44,806 nucleotides of DNA from Cytophagales bacterium (GCA_022360875.1 JAKSBZ010000172.1:1-44806); one strand, 5' to 3'. Positions 25,901-35,057 are shown, numbered from the stretch's first letter. A program made the numbers and translations. The notes: generated by a model not told the origin, from the letters alone.

Positions 25901-27181
25901 CTATTGATTAGATTTATCCCTATAGGTGATTTTCTTGAATCCGATCAGACGGTTTGATAGGTCACCCGTGTCTTTGTAGTAAACAAGTATATAATAAGCA
26001 TTTTCGGTTTCAAAGTGATTCCCTTCAAGGAGATTTCCTCCATGGTTGTCTTTTTCAGTAGAAAATTTATAATTGTAAAAACCTTGTTTAAGCCAAACGG
26101 CGTACTGGTAGCTTTTTAGCTCTGTGTTGTAGCTCATTTGGCAGGCTGGGCTCGGTGCGTGCTGGTTGAATTCTCCTAAAACATAGACAGGTTGTTGGTC
26201 TCCCAAAAAATCGGACTTTAGTTGGAAATGTGTTAGAACATAGTCGGCTTCGATAAGTCCTTTGTTTACGTCGGTATTGTCCACGAAATAGTTGCCGTTA
26301 AGGTCTCTTATTTGTGAGTAAGATTCTTTTCCCTGTGGTTTGTTATAGGTGAGGAATGCTTGATAATATTTATTTGTTTTGTCTATTCTACCGACATTAA
26401 CGCCGTTAAAGCCCAGACTTCGAAGATCAAAAAAACGGTATTCATTTCCTCCGAAAAATTCATTTTCTCCTGTGAAGTGGTCATATTGAATAGTGTTCTT
26501 GTCAAAGCGATATCGGGTGGGTTTCAGTTTGTCCTTTACGGAGTTCCAGTTCTTGTTTTGGTATAAATGAACGATAATTTGATTGTACGGGTCTTTCAGG
26601 TCAATGGAGCTGGTTTGGATTTCGAATTTTATTCGTTGCTTTTGGTTCAAAAACTTTGGGGTGAAGGACGGGGCTACTTCGGCTTGTATACGTGAGAGTT
26701 GTTCAACTACCGCAAAGCGTTTGGTGAAGAGTGGGGTTTCCTCATCGTCTTCATGATAGACGGCTAGTGCGTAGTTTCCCGATCGTTTTACAGGCGGCAC
26801 CCTGAGTTTGTAGTGAGTATAATAGACGAGTGTATTTGAAGAAAAATCATAGTCTTCGATCAAAGTTTCGTTATAGTCGCGGAGATACTGAAGCGGGAGT
26901 AATCTGGAAGGAGTCCAGTCTGCATGGCAATGAATAATCTTGGCTATGTAGTTGTTTGCGTCTTCCTCCCATGCGTCAAATTCTAGTTGGAGGTAAGCAT
27001 TTTTTCTTAATTCTATGACGGGCAAAGAGAAAAGATCAGGTTTTTGATTATGAATGGCATACAGCTGTATTGTTTTGATTTTGGAGTTGAAAACTTGATC
27101 TTTTACTGGTTTTGGCCGTCTTTGCCCAAAGGTCCAGCCGAAAGTAAGCAAAATAATAAGCAGCGATGATGTGTATTTCAT
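25901..27181 (-). CDS. DUF5103, type IX secretion system plug-domain protein
   Basis: The product has 426 residues with a cleavable-looking signal peptide (about 1-19, ending TFG-Q). It matches the DUF5103 family, renamed after the plug protein seen bound to the SprA translocon of the type IX secretion system. The N-terminal IKTIQLY...QKPDLFSLPVIEL and the central FGGNEYRFFDLRS... are typical, as is the C-terminal YVLGEFNQH...MSYNTELKSYQYAVWLKQGFYNYKF, an immunoglobulin-like or CBM48-like part. It should be periplasmic. No other T9SS gene is adjacent. It converges on cas6 with a gap of only 26 bp. Confidence 0.88.
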   Translation of the reverse strand: MKYTSSLLIILLTFGWTFGQRRPKPVKDQVFNSKIKTIQLYAIHNQKPDLFSLPVIELRKNAYLQLEFDAWEEDANNYIAKIIHCHADWTPSRLLPLQYLRDYNETLIEDYDFSSNTLVYYTHYKLRVPPVKRSGNYALAVYHEDDEETPLFTKRFAVVEQLSRIQAEVAPSFTPKFLNQKQRIKFEIQTSSIDLKDPYNQIIVHLYQNKNWNSVKDKLKPTRYRFDKNTIQYDHFTGENEFFGGNEYRFFDLRSLGFNGVNVGRIDKTNKYYQAFLTYNKPQGKESYSQIRDLNGNYFVDNTDVNKGLIEADYVLTHFQLKSDFLGDQQPVYVLGEFNQHAPSPACQMSYNTELKSYQYAVWLKQGFYNYKFSTEKDNHGGNLLEGNHFETENAYYILVYYKDTGDLSNRLIGFKKITYRDKSNQ

Positions 27182-27261
27182 TCCTGTTATGGTTTTTTCT
27201 GGGAAACTAGATTTGGGTGCCTTACCAAGTTTGGATGTAATATACAGAATCCCATGAATAT

Positions 27262-27286
27262 AAAAAAAGCGACCATTGGCCGCTTT
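27262..27286 (-). terminator. Terminator of the ABC-F gene
   Basis: On the minus strand, AAAGCGGCC (27286-27278) pairs with GGTCGCTTT (27274-27266) with one mismatch, followed by a T run. It lies 8 bp beyond the stop of the ABC-F gene and upstream of the DUF5103 gene. Confidence 0.75.
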
Positions 27287-27293
27287 AAGTATT

Positions 27294-29225
27294 TTACGAA
27301 CCTATTGTTTCTTCAAGCTCTTCTGCTTTTAAACTGCTTTCTTCCCATTGAGCGGTGGCATCATGAAGTTGATGCGTTACTTTTTCCAGTCTATCGTTGG
27401 CTTCCGAAAGGCGTTCTAAATTCGAGTAAACTTCCGGTTTGGAGAGCTCCTTTTCGATGACCTCTTTCTGCGCTTCAAGTTTTTCGATTTCATCTTCAAG
27501 CAGCTTTATTTTTTTCTGGGTTTTCTGAAGCTCCCTTTTCAGCTGGTTCAGCTCGTCGTTTTTGTAGTTGTTTTTAGCCTTTTTTTCCTGTTTCTTTTCA
27601 AGGGGTTTTTCGGGGGATTCTTCCTGCATTCTTCTTTCGTCCCACTCCTTGAACTCTTCGTATGTGCCGGGATATTCCTTAACCTGGCGGTCTTCGATCC
27701 ACCAGATTTTGTTTGCGACTTCCGTTATGAACTTTCGGTTGTGAGAAACGCAAATGAATGTGCCTTCGTATTGCTGCATAGCCTGGACAAGAATGTTTAC
27801 CGACTGCATGTCCAGGTGGTTCGTGGGTTCGTCCAGCATCAGAAAATTGGATTCGGCGATCAGTGTTTTAGCAAGAGCCACTCTGGATTTTTCACCGCCG
27901 GAAAGAATTTTTATTTTCTTGAAAATGTCATCTCCTCTGAAAAGAAAGCAGCCAAGTACATTTCGAAGCTCCTGCTCGGTTTTTTCTGTGCCGGCTTGTT
28001 TGAGCTCATCCAGAATTTCATTCTCCACATTTAGCGATTCCAGCTGGTGCTGCGCATAAAAGCCAAGCGAAACGTTGTAGCCTAGTTTGCTGCTGCCTTC
28101 GTCAAGAGGCTCGGTTTCTGATATAATGCGCAGCAGAGTGGATTTTCCTTTACCGTTTGCACCAATAAGCGCGATCTTGTCGCCCTTTTCTATTTGGATT
28201 GAAGTGTCTTTTAGAATTTCGATCGGTCCATATGACTTGCTGACATGTTCAAGCGTGCTTACAAACCTTCCGGAAGGTGTCTGAAAAGTAAAATCGAAGT
28301 TGACGCTTGCTTTTTCGTCCACAACTTCATTTACTTTGTCCATGCGCTCCAGCGACTTTACACGCGATTGCACTTGCTTGGCTTTTGTGGCTTTGGCTCG
28401 GAATCGCTCAATAAACTTTTCGGTGTCTTTAATTTTTTGCTGCTGATTTTCGTAAGCGTTCTGCTGGATTTCTTTTCTCAGTTCTCTTTCTTTAAGAAAA
28501 AAAGAATAGTTTCCGGAATAGGATGTCAGTTTTCCTCCCGCGACTTCAACAGTTGATTTTGTTGTGTTGTCGAGAAATTCCTGGTCGTGCGAGACTACGA
28601 TTACCGCGCCCTCGTAGCTTTTAAGATAGTTTTCGATCCACTGAATGGAAGGAAGGTCCAGGTGGTTGGTCGGCTCGTCGAGCATCAGCAGGTCCGGTTT
28701 TTCCAGCAATAGCTTGGCAAGCATTACGCGCATGCGCCAGCCCCCGGAAAAGTTGCGGAGCGGCCGCTGCAGGTCTTCGGTTTTGAAGCCGATGCCTTCA
28801 AGAATCTCCTCGGCTTTGGCCTGAACGGAGTAACCGTTTAGGCTGTCGAAGCGCTCCTGCATTTGAGATAGTTTGGTAACGAGTTTATCAGAATAATCCG
28901 TTTCCATTTGCTTGAGAACTTCCTCGATCTCTTTTTGAAGATCAAGAGTTTCCTGAAAAGCCGTCATGGCCACATGCAGAATGCTTTCGTTTGATTCGTA
29001 CGAAAGGAGGTCCTGGTTGAGAAATCCGATTGAACAATCTTTGCTGCAAGAAATGCTTCCTTCGTCTACTTGAAACTCTTGGTTTATTATGCGCAGCAAT
29101 GTTGATTTTCCAGTTCCGTTCAGTCCTACCAGACCGATTTTATCCTTTGGTTTGATGTGCAGCGAGGCATTTTCGTACAGTGCCCGTCCGCCTATATAAT
29201 ATGAGATGTTATTAATAGAAAGCAT
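27294..29225 (-). CDS. ABC-F family ATPase (Uup/YheS-like)
   Basis: The product has 643 residues with two ATPase domains and no membrane segments, the ABC-F plan. Domain 1 has Walker A GLNGTGKST (about 34-42), signature FSGGWRMRV and Walker B LLMLDEPTNHLD. Domain 2 has GANGKGKST, LSGGEKSRV and FLMLDEPTNHLD. The linker between the domains is arginine- and lysine-rich, and a coiled coil at about 550-640 ends the protein, as in Uup. ABC-F proteins act on ribosomes or, for Uup, on branched DNA. Which applies is not shown here. It is divergent from the gene at 29392. Confidence 0.95.
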   Translation of the reverse strand: MLSINNISYYIGGRALYENASLHIKPKDKIGLVGLNGTGKSTLLRIINQEFQVDEGSISCSKDCSIGFLNQDLLSYESNESILHVAMTAFQETLDLQKEIEEVLKQMETDYSDKLVTKLSQMQERFDSLNGYSVQAKAEEILEGIGFKTEDLQRPLRNFSGGWRMRVMLAKLLLEKPDLLMLDEPTNHLDLPSIQWIENYLKSYEGAVIVVSHDQEFLDNTTKSTVEVAGGKLTSYSGNYSFFLKERELRKEIQQNAYENQQQKIKDTEKFIERFRAKATKAKQVQSRVKSLERMDKVNEVVDEKASVNFDFTFQTPSGRFVSTLEHVSKSYGPIEILKDTSIQIEKGDKIALIGANGKGKSTLLRIISETEPLDEGSSKLGYNVSLGFYAQHQLESLNVENEILDELKQAGTEKTEQELRNVLGCFLFRGDDIFKKIKILSGGEKSRVALAKTLIAESNFLMLDEPTNHLDMQSVNILVQAMQQYEGTFICVSHNRKFITEVANKIWWIEDRQVKEYPGTYEEFKEWDERRMQEESPEKPLEKKQEKKAKNNYKNDELNQLKRELQKTQKKIKLLEDEIEKLEAQKEVIEKELSKPEVYSNLERLSEANDRLEKVTHQLHDATAQWEESSLKAEELEETIGS

Positions 29226-29246
29226 GTCGGTTCATTGATTGAGGTA

Positions 29247-29254
29247 CAAATGTA
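29247..29254 (-). promoter_or_regulatory. Possible -7 element for the ABC-F gene
   Basis: On the minus strand this reads TACATTTG, an exact match to the Bacteroidota -7 consensus TAnnTTTG. It is 21 bp before the ABC-F start codon. No clean TTG was found at the -33 position. Confidence 0.4.
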
Positions 29255-29391
29255 GCATCCCTGAGGATATATTCTGACACGTATGAAAGAAAAACCTTTG
29301 TAAAAAGCTGAAAACGAAATTTTTTAAACTAAAACAGAGCGCTTACCTTAGCGTTTTAAACATTGAAAATATTTTTTACCGAACAATCAAA

Positions 29392-30426
29392 ATGGCTTTA
29401 ACAAAAAAGACAGCATTTAATCCCTTTAACAAAAGTGTTTATCACTTTCCTCAGGCGCATATGCTGAACAGGGGAGGGATGTTTTCGAGTGTGTACTTCA
29501 GAGAGTGGTACCTGTGGCAGGGAATATTGTCTGACAGTCAGGGCGACTCCTGGGGGATCGCTATCAGCTTGAATCAGGTAGTCGAGGAAGGAACTATCAA
29601 GTTTCCGTTATCTTTGGAGATGATTCATTTGAAATCCGGGGAAGTGTTTGCCTTTGGCCGTGAGCTGAGCAACCTTAACGGCGTCCAGGAAGGCGAGCAT
29701 GAGGACTTCTATTTCAAGTATGGAGAAGAAAAGAAATGGGAAGTGGGGTACAACGCATACAATGACACGTGGACACTTGCTTATGTGGAAAAATCGAAAG
29801 GATTTTCTTTAATGCTAGAAGTAAGCGGGACGGACAATTATAACATATTGGACGCTTCCGGTGTGGTAAGTATGGGAGAGCCTATCGAAAGGAATTATGA
29901 TCCGGTAAAGCTTCTTGGGTTGGCCTTTGCTTATTTTTCTCATCATATGGGTGTGAAAGGAACAATGAATTTGAATAATGAGGAATATTCTTTGGAAGGG
30001 AATTTTTGTTTTGATCACCAATGGGGTAATTTTCACCATCCGAGTTTCAGGCATTCCGAATGTAATACGATAAAAGTTCTTTTTAATGATTACAGATTTG
30101 CGCGCATGGATCTGTGGACCATAAAGGACAAAAAGGAAATTCGCTCGCTGTGGGTTGATGAAGGAGAAGTGAAAAGTTATGCGGTAAATTCAAAAATTTT
30201 CAGCTTGAAACCAACAGAGCAGGTCAAGCTTGGGGAGCAGGAATATACTGCTGGCTGGGAAGCAACATGCCAGGGACGAAAATTTTCGATAAAACCTTAC
30301 CATGAAAAACAGTTGGTTTTCAGTATTCACAAAAGCGTCAAGTCATGGGCCGGATGGGCCGAAGTTTTGGATCTGGAGACGAATGAGCACGTAGGAACGG
30401 CATTTATGGAGCTATATGGAAAATAA
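29392..30426 (+). CDS. CrtC/AttH-like hydroxyneurosporene-synthase-fold protein
   Basis: The product has 344 residues, no signal peptide and a beta-rich composition. The motif FCFDHQWGNFHHP at about 206-218 is the hallmark of the AttH/CrtC group, a double lipocalin-like fold that includes carotenoid 1,2-hydratases and kievitone hydratase. The N-terminal YFREWYLWQGILSDSQGDSWGIAISL and the C-terminal GWAEVLDLETNEHVGTAFMELYGK fit the fold. No other carotenoid gene is near, so the substrate is open: a lipid or isoprenoid is the likely type. It converges on the ABC exporter gene. Confidence 0.75.
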   Translation: MALTKKTAFNPFNKSVYHFPQAHMLNRGGMFSSVYFREWYLWQGILSDSQGDSWGIAISLNQVVEEGTIKFPLSLEMIHLKSGEVFAFGRELSNLNGVQEGEHEDFYFKYGEEKKWEVGYNAYNDTWTLAYVEKSKGFSLMLEVSGTDNYNILDASGVVSMGEPIERNYDPVKLLGLAFAYFSHHMGVKGTMNLNNEEYSLEGNFCFDHQWGNFHHPSFRHSECNTIKVLFNDYRFARMDLWTIKDKKEIRSLWVDEGEVKSYAVNSKIFSLKPTEQVKLGEQEYTAGWEATCQGRKFSIKPYHEKQLVFSIHKSVKSWAGWAEVLDLETNEHVGTAFMELYGK

Positions 30427-30429
30427 GGC

Positions 30430-30451
30430 GAGACGCTGCTTAAAGCGTCTC
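30430..30451. terminator. Hairpin between convergent genes
   Basis: GAGACGCT at 30430-30437 pairs with AGCGTCTC at 30444-30451 around a 6-base loop. A short T-rich tail follows on the plus strand. It overlaps the 3' end of the ABC exporter gene and probably terminates the gene at 29392. Confidence 0.55.
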
Positions 30452-32203
30452 TTTGTATTGCATTTGATGAAGCAGGCGGTAGTGTCCGCCCTCCTTTTCG
30501 AGTAGCTCATCATGTGTTCCTTGTTCTACAATGCGCCCTTTTTCCAGAACCACTATTTGGTCGGCGTGCTGGATGGTTGAAAGGCGGTGGGCGATAACAA
30601 TGGCTGTTCGCCCTTTCATCATTTTTGCGATGGCTTGCTGGATGAGAAGCTCGGTTTCCGAGTCAACAGAAGAAGTCGCTTCGTCCAGAACGATAATTTT
30701 CGGATCATACACAAGGGTCCGAATGAACGAGATCAGCTGGCGTTGACCAACAGAAAGATTGCTTCCTCTTTCAGTTAGTTTGTAGTCTAAACCGTTTTCC
30801 ATTCGGTTGATGAAGGGCAGTGCTCCGACCAGTTCAGCAGCTTCTAGTATTTTTTCGTCGGTTATGTTAGGGTTGCCTAAAGTGATGTTGTTGCGGATGC
30901 TGTCTGTAAAGAGAAAGACGTCTTGCAGCACAACTCCGATGTGTGAGCGAAGATTTTTCAGTTCGTATTTTTCAATGCGGCGTCCGTCTACAGTAATTTC
31001 ACCTGACTGAATATCGTAAAAACGGCTAAGCAGATTGATGGTTGAGGACTTTCCTGCTCCGGTCGCACCTACCAAGGCTACGGTTTGCCCTGCTTCTATA
31101 TTCAAACTGATGTTCTTCAGTACATAATCGGGTTCGTTGTAGGCAAATGAGACATGTTTGAATTCTACATTGCCAACGATGTGGGTGGTGGTGTATGTGC
31201 CTTCGTTCGGGATGTTGTCGGAACTGTCCAGCAGCTTGAAAATGCGCGAAGCGCTGACTATTCCCAGCTGGAGCGTGTTGAATCGGTCGCCGATCATGCG
31301 GATGGGGCGGAAGAACATGGAGAGGTACATGATGAACGAGACCATTACTCCTACAGTGATTTCTTCGTTGACTACTTGCTGGGCGCCGTACCAAACCAGC
31401 AGGCCGGTTCCTGAAGCGGCGATAACTTCTGCCACTGGGAAATAAATGGAGTAGTATAGGACGGAGCGTAAGTTGGCATTCCGGTGCTTTTCGTTGATTT
31501 TAACAAATTTTTGGTATTCCCGCTCTTCTTTGTTGAAAATCTGAACGATGTTCATTCCAGTGATATGCTCCTGCACAAAGGAATTCAGCTGGGCAACGGC
31601 ATTGCGTACGGAGTTGAATGCCGATTTTATTTTTTCTTTGAACAGATATGTGCTCAGCAGGATGACGGGAAGGGTCGAAAGGCTGACAAGAGTAAGCTTC
31701 CAGTTGGTCAGCAGCATGATCGTTAAAATGACGATAAGCTGGAGTATGTCTGCAAGCATGGCGGCGACTCCCTGGCTGAATACCTCGGCTAGCGTTTCGA
31801 TGTCTGATACGTTTCGGGTGACCAGCCGTCCGATGGGAGTGCGGTCAAAAAACTTCAGCCGCAGCGAAAGCAGGTGCTGATACAGCTTAACGCGAATGTC
31901 GCGGATAAGATATTGGCCAAGCCAGCCCGACATGTACGTGTGGCTGTACATGACCAGAGACTGGATGACCAGCAAGGCGACAATCAGCAAAGTCATGTTC
32001 ACCAGGCCTTGGTAATCTCCTGTCGCTACGTGTTTGTCCAGAGCCACTTGAATCAGATGAGGTCGGACAGGGCCCAGTAAAGCAACCGCGACAGTCAGAA
32101 AACAGAGATACAAAAAACGCCCTTTGTACGGCATGATAATCTTAAAAAGCCGGGAGAGCACTTCCCAGTCAATGACGTTTCCGCTTTTGTCTTGTTCTTT
32201 CAA
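30440..32203 (-). CDS. ABC exporter, fused permease and ATPase (MsbA/MdlB-like)
   Basis: The product has 587 residues: an N-terminal exporter-type membrane domain with about six helices (about 25-310) and a C-terminal ATPase. The ATPase has Walker A GATGAGKSS, Q-loop VLQDVFLFTDS, signature LSVGQRQLISF (with Val in place of the usual Gly), Walker B IIVLDEATSSVD and the H-loop AHRLSTI. Such half transporters dimerise and export lipids, drugs or peptides. The cargo is not evident. The gene lies 85 bp downstream of truA on the same strand and may share its transcript. Confidence 0.93.
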   Translation of the reverse strand: MKEQDKSGNVIDWEVLSRLFKIIMPYKGRFLYLCFLTVAVALLGPVRPHLIQVALDKHVATGDYQGLVNMTLLIVALLVIQSLVMYSHTYMSGWLGQYLIRDIRVKLYQHLLSLRLKFFDRTPIGRLVTRNVSDIETLAEVFSQGVAAMLADILQLIVILTIMLLTNWKLTLVSLSTLPVILLSTYLFKEKIKSAFNSVRNAVAQLNSFVQEHITGMNIVQIFNKEEREYQKFVKINEKHRNANLRSVLYYSIYFPVAEVIAASGTGLLVWYGAQQVVNEEITVGVMVSFIMYLSMFFRPIRMIGDRFNTLQLGIVSASRIFKLLDSSDNIPNEGTYTTTHIVGNVEFKHVSFAYNEPDYVLKNISLNIEAGQTVALVGATGAGKSSTINLLSRFYDIQSGEITVDGRRIEKYELKNLRSHIGVVLQDVFLFTDSIRNNITLGNPNITDEKILEAAELVGALPFINRMENGLDYKLTERGSNLSVGQRQLISFIRTLVYDPKIIVLDEATSSVDSETELLIQQAIAKMMKGRTAIVIAHRLSTIQHADQIVVLEKGRIVEQGTHDELLEKEGGHYRLLHQMQYKETL

Positions 32204-32288
32204 TGGGTCGCTTTTTTAGATGAAATTCGCGCAACAGACAATGTTTCTTTTTTTGAGAAAAACAAACTGTCTGACCTAGCGAACATGT

Positions 32289-33035
32289 TTAACAGTCTCG
32301 GATTGTGTCAGGGTAAACAACTTCAGCCAGCGCCAGGCCGTGTGCGGGAACCGAACGTCCGGCTTGCTGGCGATTTTTGCTGTCGATTATTTGAATGATA
32401 CTCTTCGGTGGTATTTTTTCCCTTCCAATTTCCAGCAATGTTCCCACAATGGCTCGCACCATATTTCTCAGGAAACGGTTAGCGCAGATTCGAAAGGTAA
32501 CGAGATTGCCACTCTCTTCCCAGCGAGCTTCTTTTATTTCGCAAAAAAAATTGTTCACATCTGTGTGCACTTTGCTGAAGCATTCAAAGTCTTGGCGTCC
32601 CAGCAAGTGCCGGCAGGCTTCGTTCATGGCCTCGATATTCAGCGAGTCTCTGATCTGATAGGCTGTGTCTGTGAGGAAAGGGTCTTTTTTTAAAGAGATT
32701 TGATAACGATAGGCTCGTTCAATTGCATCGAATCGGGCATGGGCTTCATCTTTTACCTGAAAAAGATCTTTTACGGAGATGTCTTTTGGTAAGAGGGCGT
32801 TAAGCTTGAATCCGTGTATGCGGTAACTGAGTTTTTCAGGAAAATCAAAATGAACAACCTGCTGGCGGGCGTGTACTCCCGTGTCTGTCCGCCCGCTTCC
32901 TGTTACTTCAATGGGTTTTCTCAATATTGTGGAAAGTGCCTTTTGCAGTTCCTCCTGCACGGTTCTCGCATTGGGCTGAATCTGCCAGCCGTGGTAGTCT
33001 GTGCCCTTGTAAGCGATGTCTAGAAAATAGCGCAT
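32289..33035 (-). CDS. truA: tRNA pseudouridine(38-40) synthase TruA
   Basis: TruA isomerises uridines 38-40 in the tRNA anticodon stem. The product has 248 residues. It carries YKGTDYHGWQIQPNARTVQEEL at 9-30, and the catalytic Asp51 in GSGRTDTGVHA. DFECFSKVHTDVNNF and RICANRFLRNMVRAIVGTLLEIG follow. All are family landmarks. It is the first gene of a probable two-gene minus-strand unit with the ABC exporter. Confidence 0.97.
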   Translation of the reverse strand: MRYFLDIAYKGTDYHGWQIQPNARTVQEELQKALSTILRKPIEVTGSGRTDTGVHARQQVVHFDFPEKLSYRIHGFKLNALLPKDISVKDLFQVKDEAHARFDAIERAYRYQISLKKDPFLTDTAYQIRDSLNIEAMNEACRHLLGRQDFECFSKVHTDVNNFFCEIKEARWEESGNLVTFRICANRFLRNMVRAIVGTLLEIGREKIPPKSIIQIIDSKNRQQAGRSVPAHGLALAEVVYPDTIRDC

Positions 33036-33210
33036 GTAGCTTTGGTTACTTGATTCGGAGCAAAGTTATAAAGTTTTGCGCCAACTTGCGTGCGGTTTGG
33101 AAGAGAATGGAGTTCTGGACGTGGGTATTGTTTGTTGTTTTTGAAAATGACAAAGGCTAAAACCTAAGAAAATATTATTAGTTGTTCTTATGTGAATTAA
33201 TTTAAATAAG

Positions 33211-33741
33211 ATGAATAAGATATTTGTTTTCTTTGGGGTTTTCGGTTTGTTTTTGGTTTTTCCATCGTGTAAAAAAGACGACTCTCCCGAGCCGCAAGCA
33301 CAGCCGGATCTGCTTGTTCAAATGACAAATCAATTGGTAGGGCAATGGCAATCAGATGCTGATGAGCACAGTTCGACTTGCGGAGCTCTTGTGTCAAAAA
33401 GATTTCGTTATGATTTCAGGAGTAATCAAACTTATGTGTTTACTTATAGAGAGCGCTCATTTAATTTTTTAGAGCCTTGTGATATAGATAATGAAACGGA
33501 TGGTTCTTATTCAGTAAGCATGCCGACAAGTGAGGAGCTCGAAATATGGCAAGCGGCTTTTCCTTCAGACAGCGTTCGGTTGGATATGAGGGCTGAATTA
33601 AGATCCGCCAGTAGTGTTGAGATCGTTTTTTTACAGTATCTTGATTCTGCCAGACAAAATGATCAGGCGAGTTTAAGGATATATTATCATGATGAAAATA
33701 ACATGAAACAGTGGCGAAACTATATTAAAGCTCAGTTTTGA
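33211..33741 (+). CDS. Putative lipoprotein, lipocalin-like
   Basis: The product has 176 residues with a signal peptide and a lipobox (VFPSC, Cys20), followed by KKDDSPEP, the usual Bacteroidota tether. The segment LVGQWQSDADEHSS...RFRYDFRSNQTYVFTYR resembles the lipocalin-like repeats often seen in Bacteroidota lipoproteins, which begin with an LxGxW motif. Function is unknown. The acidic residues just after the Cys could serve as a surface-export signal, which is inference. Confidence 0.75.
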   Translation: MNKIFVFFGVFGLFLVFPSCKKDDSPEPQAQPDLLVQMTNQLVGQWQSDADEHSSTCGALVSKRFRYDFRSNQTYVFTYRERSFNFLEPCDIDNETDGSYSVSMPTSEELEIWQAAFPSDSVRLDMRAELRSASSVEIVFLQYLDSARQNDQASLRIYYHDENNMKQWRNYIKAQF

Positions 33742-33763
33742 ATAGTGTTTGGTCACAGGCAGA

Positions 33764-33833
33764 GGGCGCTTTCACTTTGATTTCTTCTAGCAGTTGCTGA
33801 TTGTTTTCCAGAAGAATTTGTTGTTAAGCGCCC
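33764..33833. other. Nested inverted repeats in a non-coding gap
   Basis: GGGCGCTT at 33764-33771 is complementary to AAGCGCCC at 33826-33833. Inside it, TTCTTCT at 33782-33788 is complementary to AGAAGAA at 33810-33816, with a possible small inner stem at CAG/CTG. The element lies between the lipoprotein gene and the DUF4293 gene. It could be a structured RNA, a weak terminator of the upstream gene, or chance. Confidence 0.4.
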
Positions 33834-33891
33834 CTTCTTGCCGCGGGCTTAAATAATTTACAGGAAGATCGCACGCATTCGCTTTTTTTCG

Positions 33892-33899
33892 TATTTTTG
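33892..33899 (+). promoter_or_regulatory. Possible -7 element for the DUF4293 gene
   Basis: TATTTTTG is an exact match to TAnnTTTG and lies about 65 bp before the start codon at 33965. No clean -33 TTG was found at the usual distance. Confidence 0.4.
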
Positions 33900-33964
33900 T
33901 GACAAGTTAAAAATATGAGCTTTAACTTAGAGAGTTAGAGGATTAAAAGGATATTTGGAATAAT

Positions 33965-34441
33965 ATGATTCAACGCATTCAAACGTTTTTTCTTTTGATG
34001 GTCGCGGGTTTGATGACTGCGGCTAATTTTTTTCCGCTTTGGGCGCAGCAGGCCGCGAGCGGTGAGAAACAAGAATTGTTTTTATCGAGCCATGTGCATA
34101 CGCTGACGGAAGGGGGAATAGTAAAGGATACTTTTCCTTTTACCATATTAGCAGTTGTGTCGGGGGTTGTCATCGCGCTTTGTCTTTGGGAAATCGTTTC
34201 TTTTAAAAACCGGGTAAAACAAATGCTGCTGGGGATGATTAACTCGCTGCTGATGTTGGCGTCCGTTGGAGGAACGTTTTATTTTGTGTTTCAGAACCAG
34301 GCGCGCTGGCAATTAACACAAGGGAATGGATATGCGCTTGGGTTTTATCTGATTCTGGCAGCGGTAGTCTGCAATCAAATCGCTTTGCGTTACATTAAGA
34401 AGGATGAGGATTTGGTTCGATCGGTGGACCGCATAAGATAA
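33965..34441 (+). CDS. DUF4293 family membrane protein
   Basis: The product has 158 residues and four hydrophobic segments (about 5-25, 58-78, 87-108, 122-142). The start MIQRIQTFFLLMVAGLM and the end ALRYIKKDEDLVRSVDRIR are characteristic of DUF4293, a Bacteroidota-restricted membrane family of unknown function, as I recall it. A terminator follows at once. Confidence 0.85.
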   Translation: MIQRIQTFFLLMVAGLMTAANFFPLWAQQAASGEKQELFLSSHVHTLTEGGIVKDTFPFTILAVVSGVVIALCLWEIVSFKNRVKQMLLGMINSLLMLASVGGTFYFVFQNQARWQLTQGNGYALGFYLILAAVVCNQIALRYIKKDEDLVRSVDRIR

Positions 34442-34453
34442 ATGAAAAGAAGG

Positions 34454-34478
34454 GCAACAGAAATCTGTTGCTTTTTTT
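34454..34478 (+). terminator. Terminator after the DUF4293 gene
   Basis: GCAACAG at 34454-34460 pairs with CTGTTGC at 34465-34471 around AAAT, followed by seven T. Its place argues against the in-frame ATG at 34442 as the start of the next gene. Confidence 0.85.
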
Positions 34479-34522
34479 ATATTCTCAAAATGCCTCTGGC
34501 AGGGAAAAGGAATGGGACTACC

Positions 34523-35041
34523 ATGAAAAAAATCACAGGAGCGGCGTTATTTCTTTTGTCGGCAGCAGGTCTTGTATTTTATAGTGCGGGACGGTGTCCG
34601 AAACCATTGATGACAGTCGAAAAGGGAAGGCCTTATCGGTTGGCTGGGAAGTATTTAGAAAAGAACCTACAAGGTCAGCAGTTCGATTCTTTGTGGCGCA
34701 GTATGCTGCATACAAAACGGAGAGAAAAATGGAATGGGGATTTGACTGTTGTCAGTTATTCAGGTGAAGAGCAGAAGCACCAAAGACAGTTTTTGGGAAT
34801 TCAGACTCAGGTGAGCCCGGAGATAGTTTATCCCGAAGATTTTGAGCTTGTCTATTTAAAACCTGATTCGGTTGTTAGTGTACAGTTCAGGTGTGGTTTC
34901 TGGACGGAACCTACTCTTAACCTGGCGAAACAAACAGCAGAAAAGATGTTGAAAAACACTTCTCGGAGATTGCAAGGGCCAATTATTAAACAATATTTTG
35001 GGGACACTCTTGTGGCATTTGATTTTTCATTTATCAACTGA
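34523..35041 (+). CDS. Hypothetical membrane-anchored protein
   Basis: I do not recognise this gene. From the ATG at 34523 the product has 172 residues: a signal anchor or signal peptide at about 5-22 (ITGAALFLLSAAGLVFYSAG), then a soluble, probably extracytoplasmic part of mixed charge. The reading frame is open from 34442, but that extension lies across a strong terminator, so the later ATG is preferred. The C-terminus FGDTLVAFDFSFIN is beta-like. It is followed 16 bp later by the prenyltransferase gene and may be co-transcribed with it. Confidence 0.65.
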   Translation: MKKITGAALFLLSAAGLVFYSAGRCPKPLMTVEKGRPYRLAGKYLEKNLQGQQFDSLWRSMLHTKRREKWNGDLTVVSYSGEEQKHQRQFLGIQTQVSPEIVYPEDFELVYLKPDSVVSVQFRCGFWTEPTLNLAKQTAEKMLKNTSRRLQGPIIKQYFGDTLVAFDFSFIN

Positions 35042-35057
35042 TCAACATTAAACAGGC

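Noticed and set aside
34442-34522. Upstream ATG for the hypothetical anchored protein
   Set aside because: The segment contains a strong terminator, and the later ATG at 34523 gives a proper signal-anchor N-terminus.
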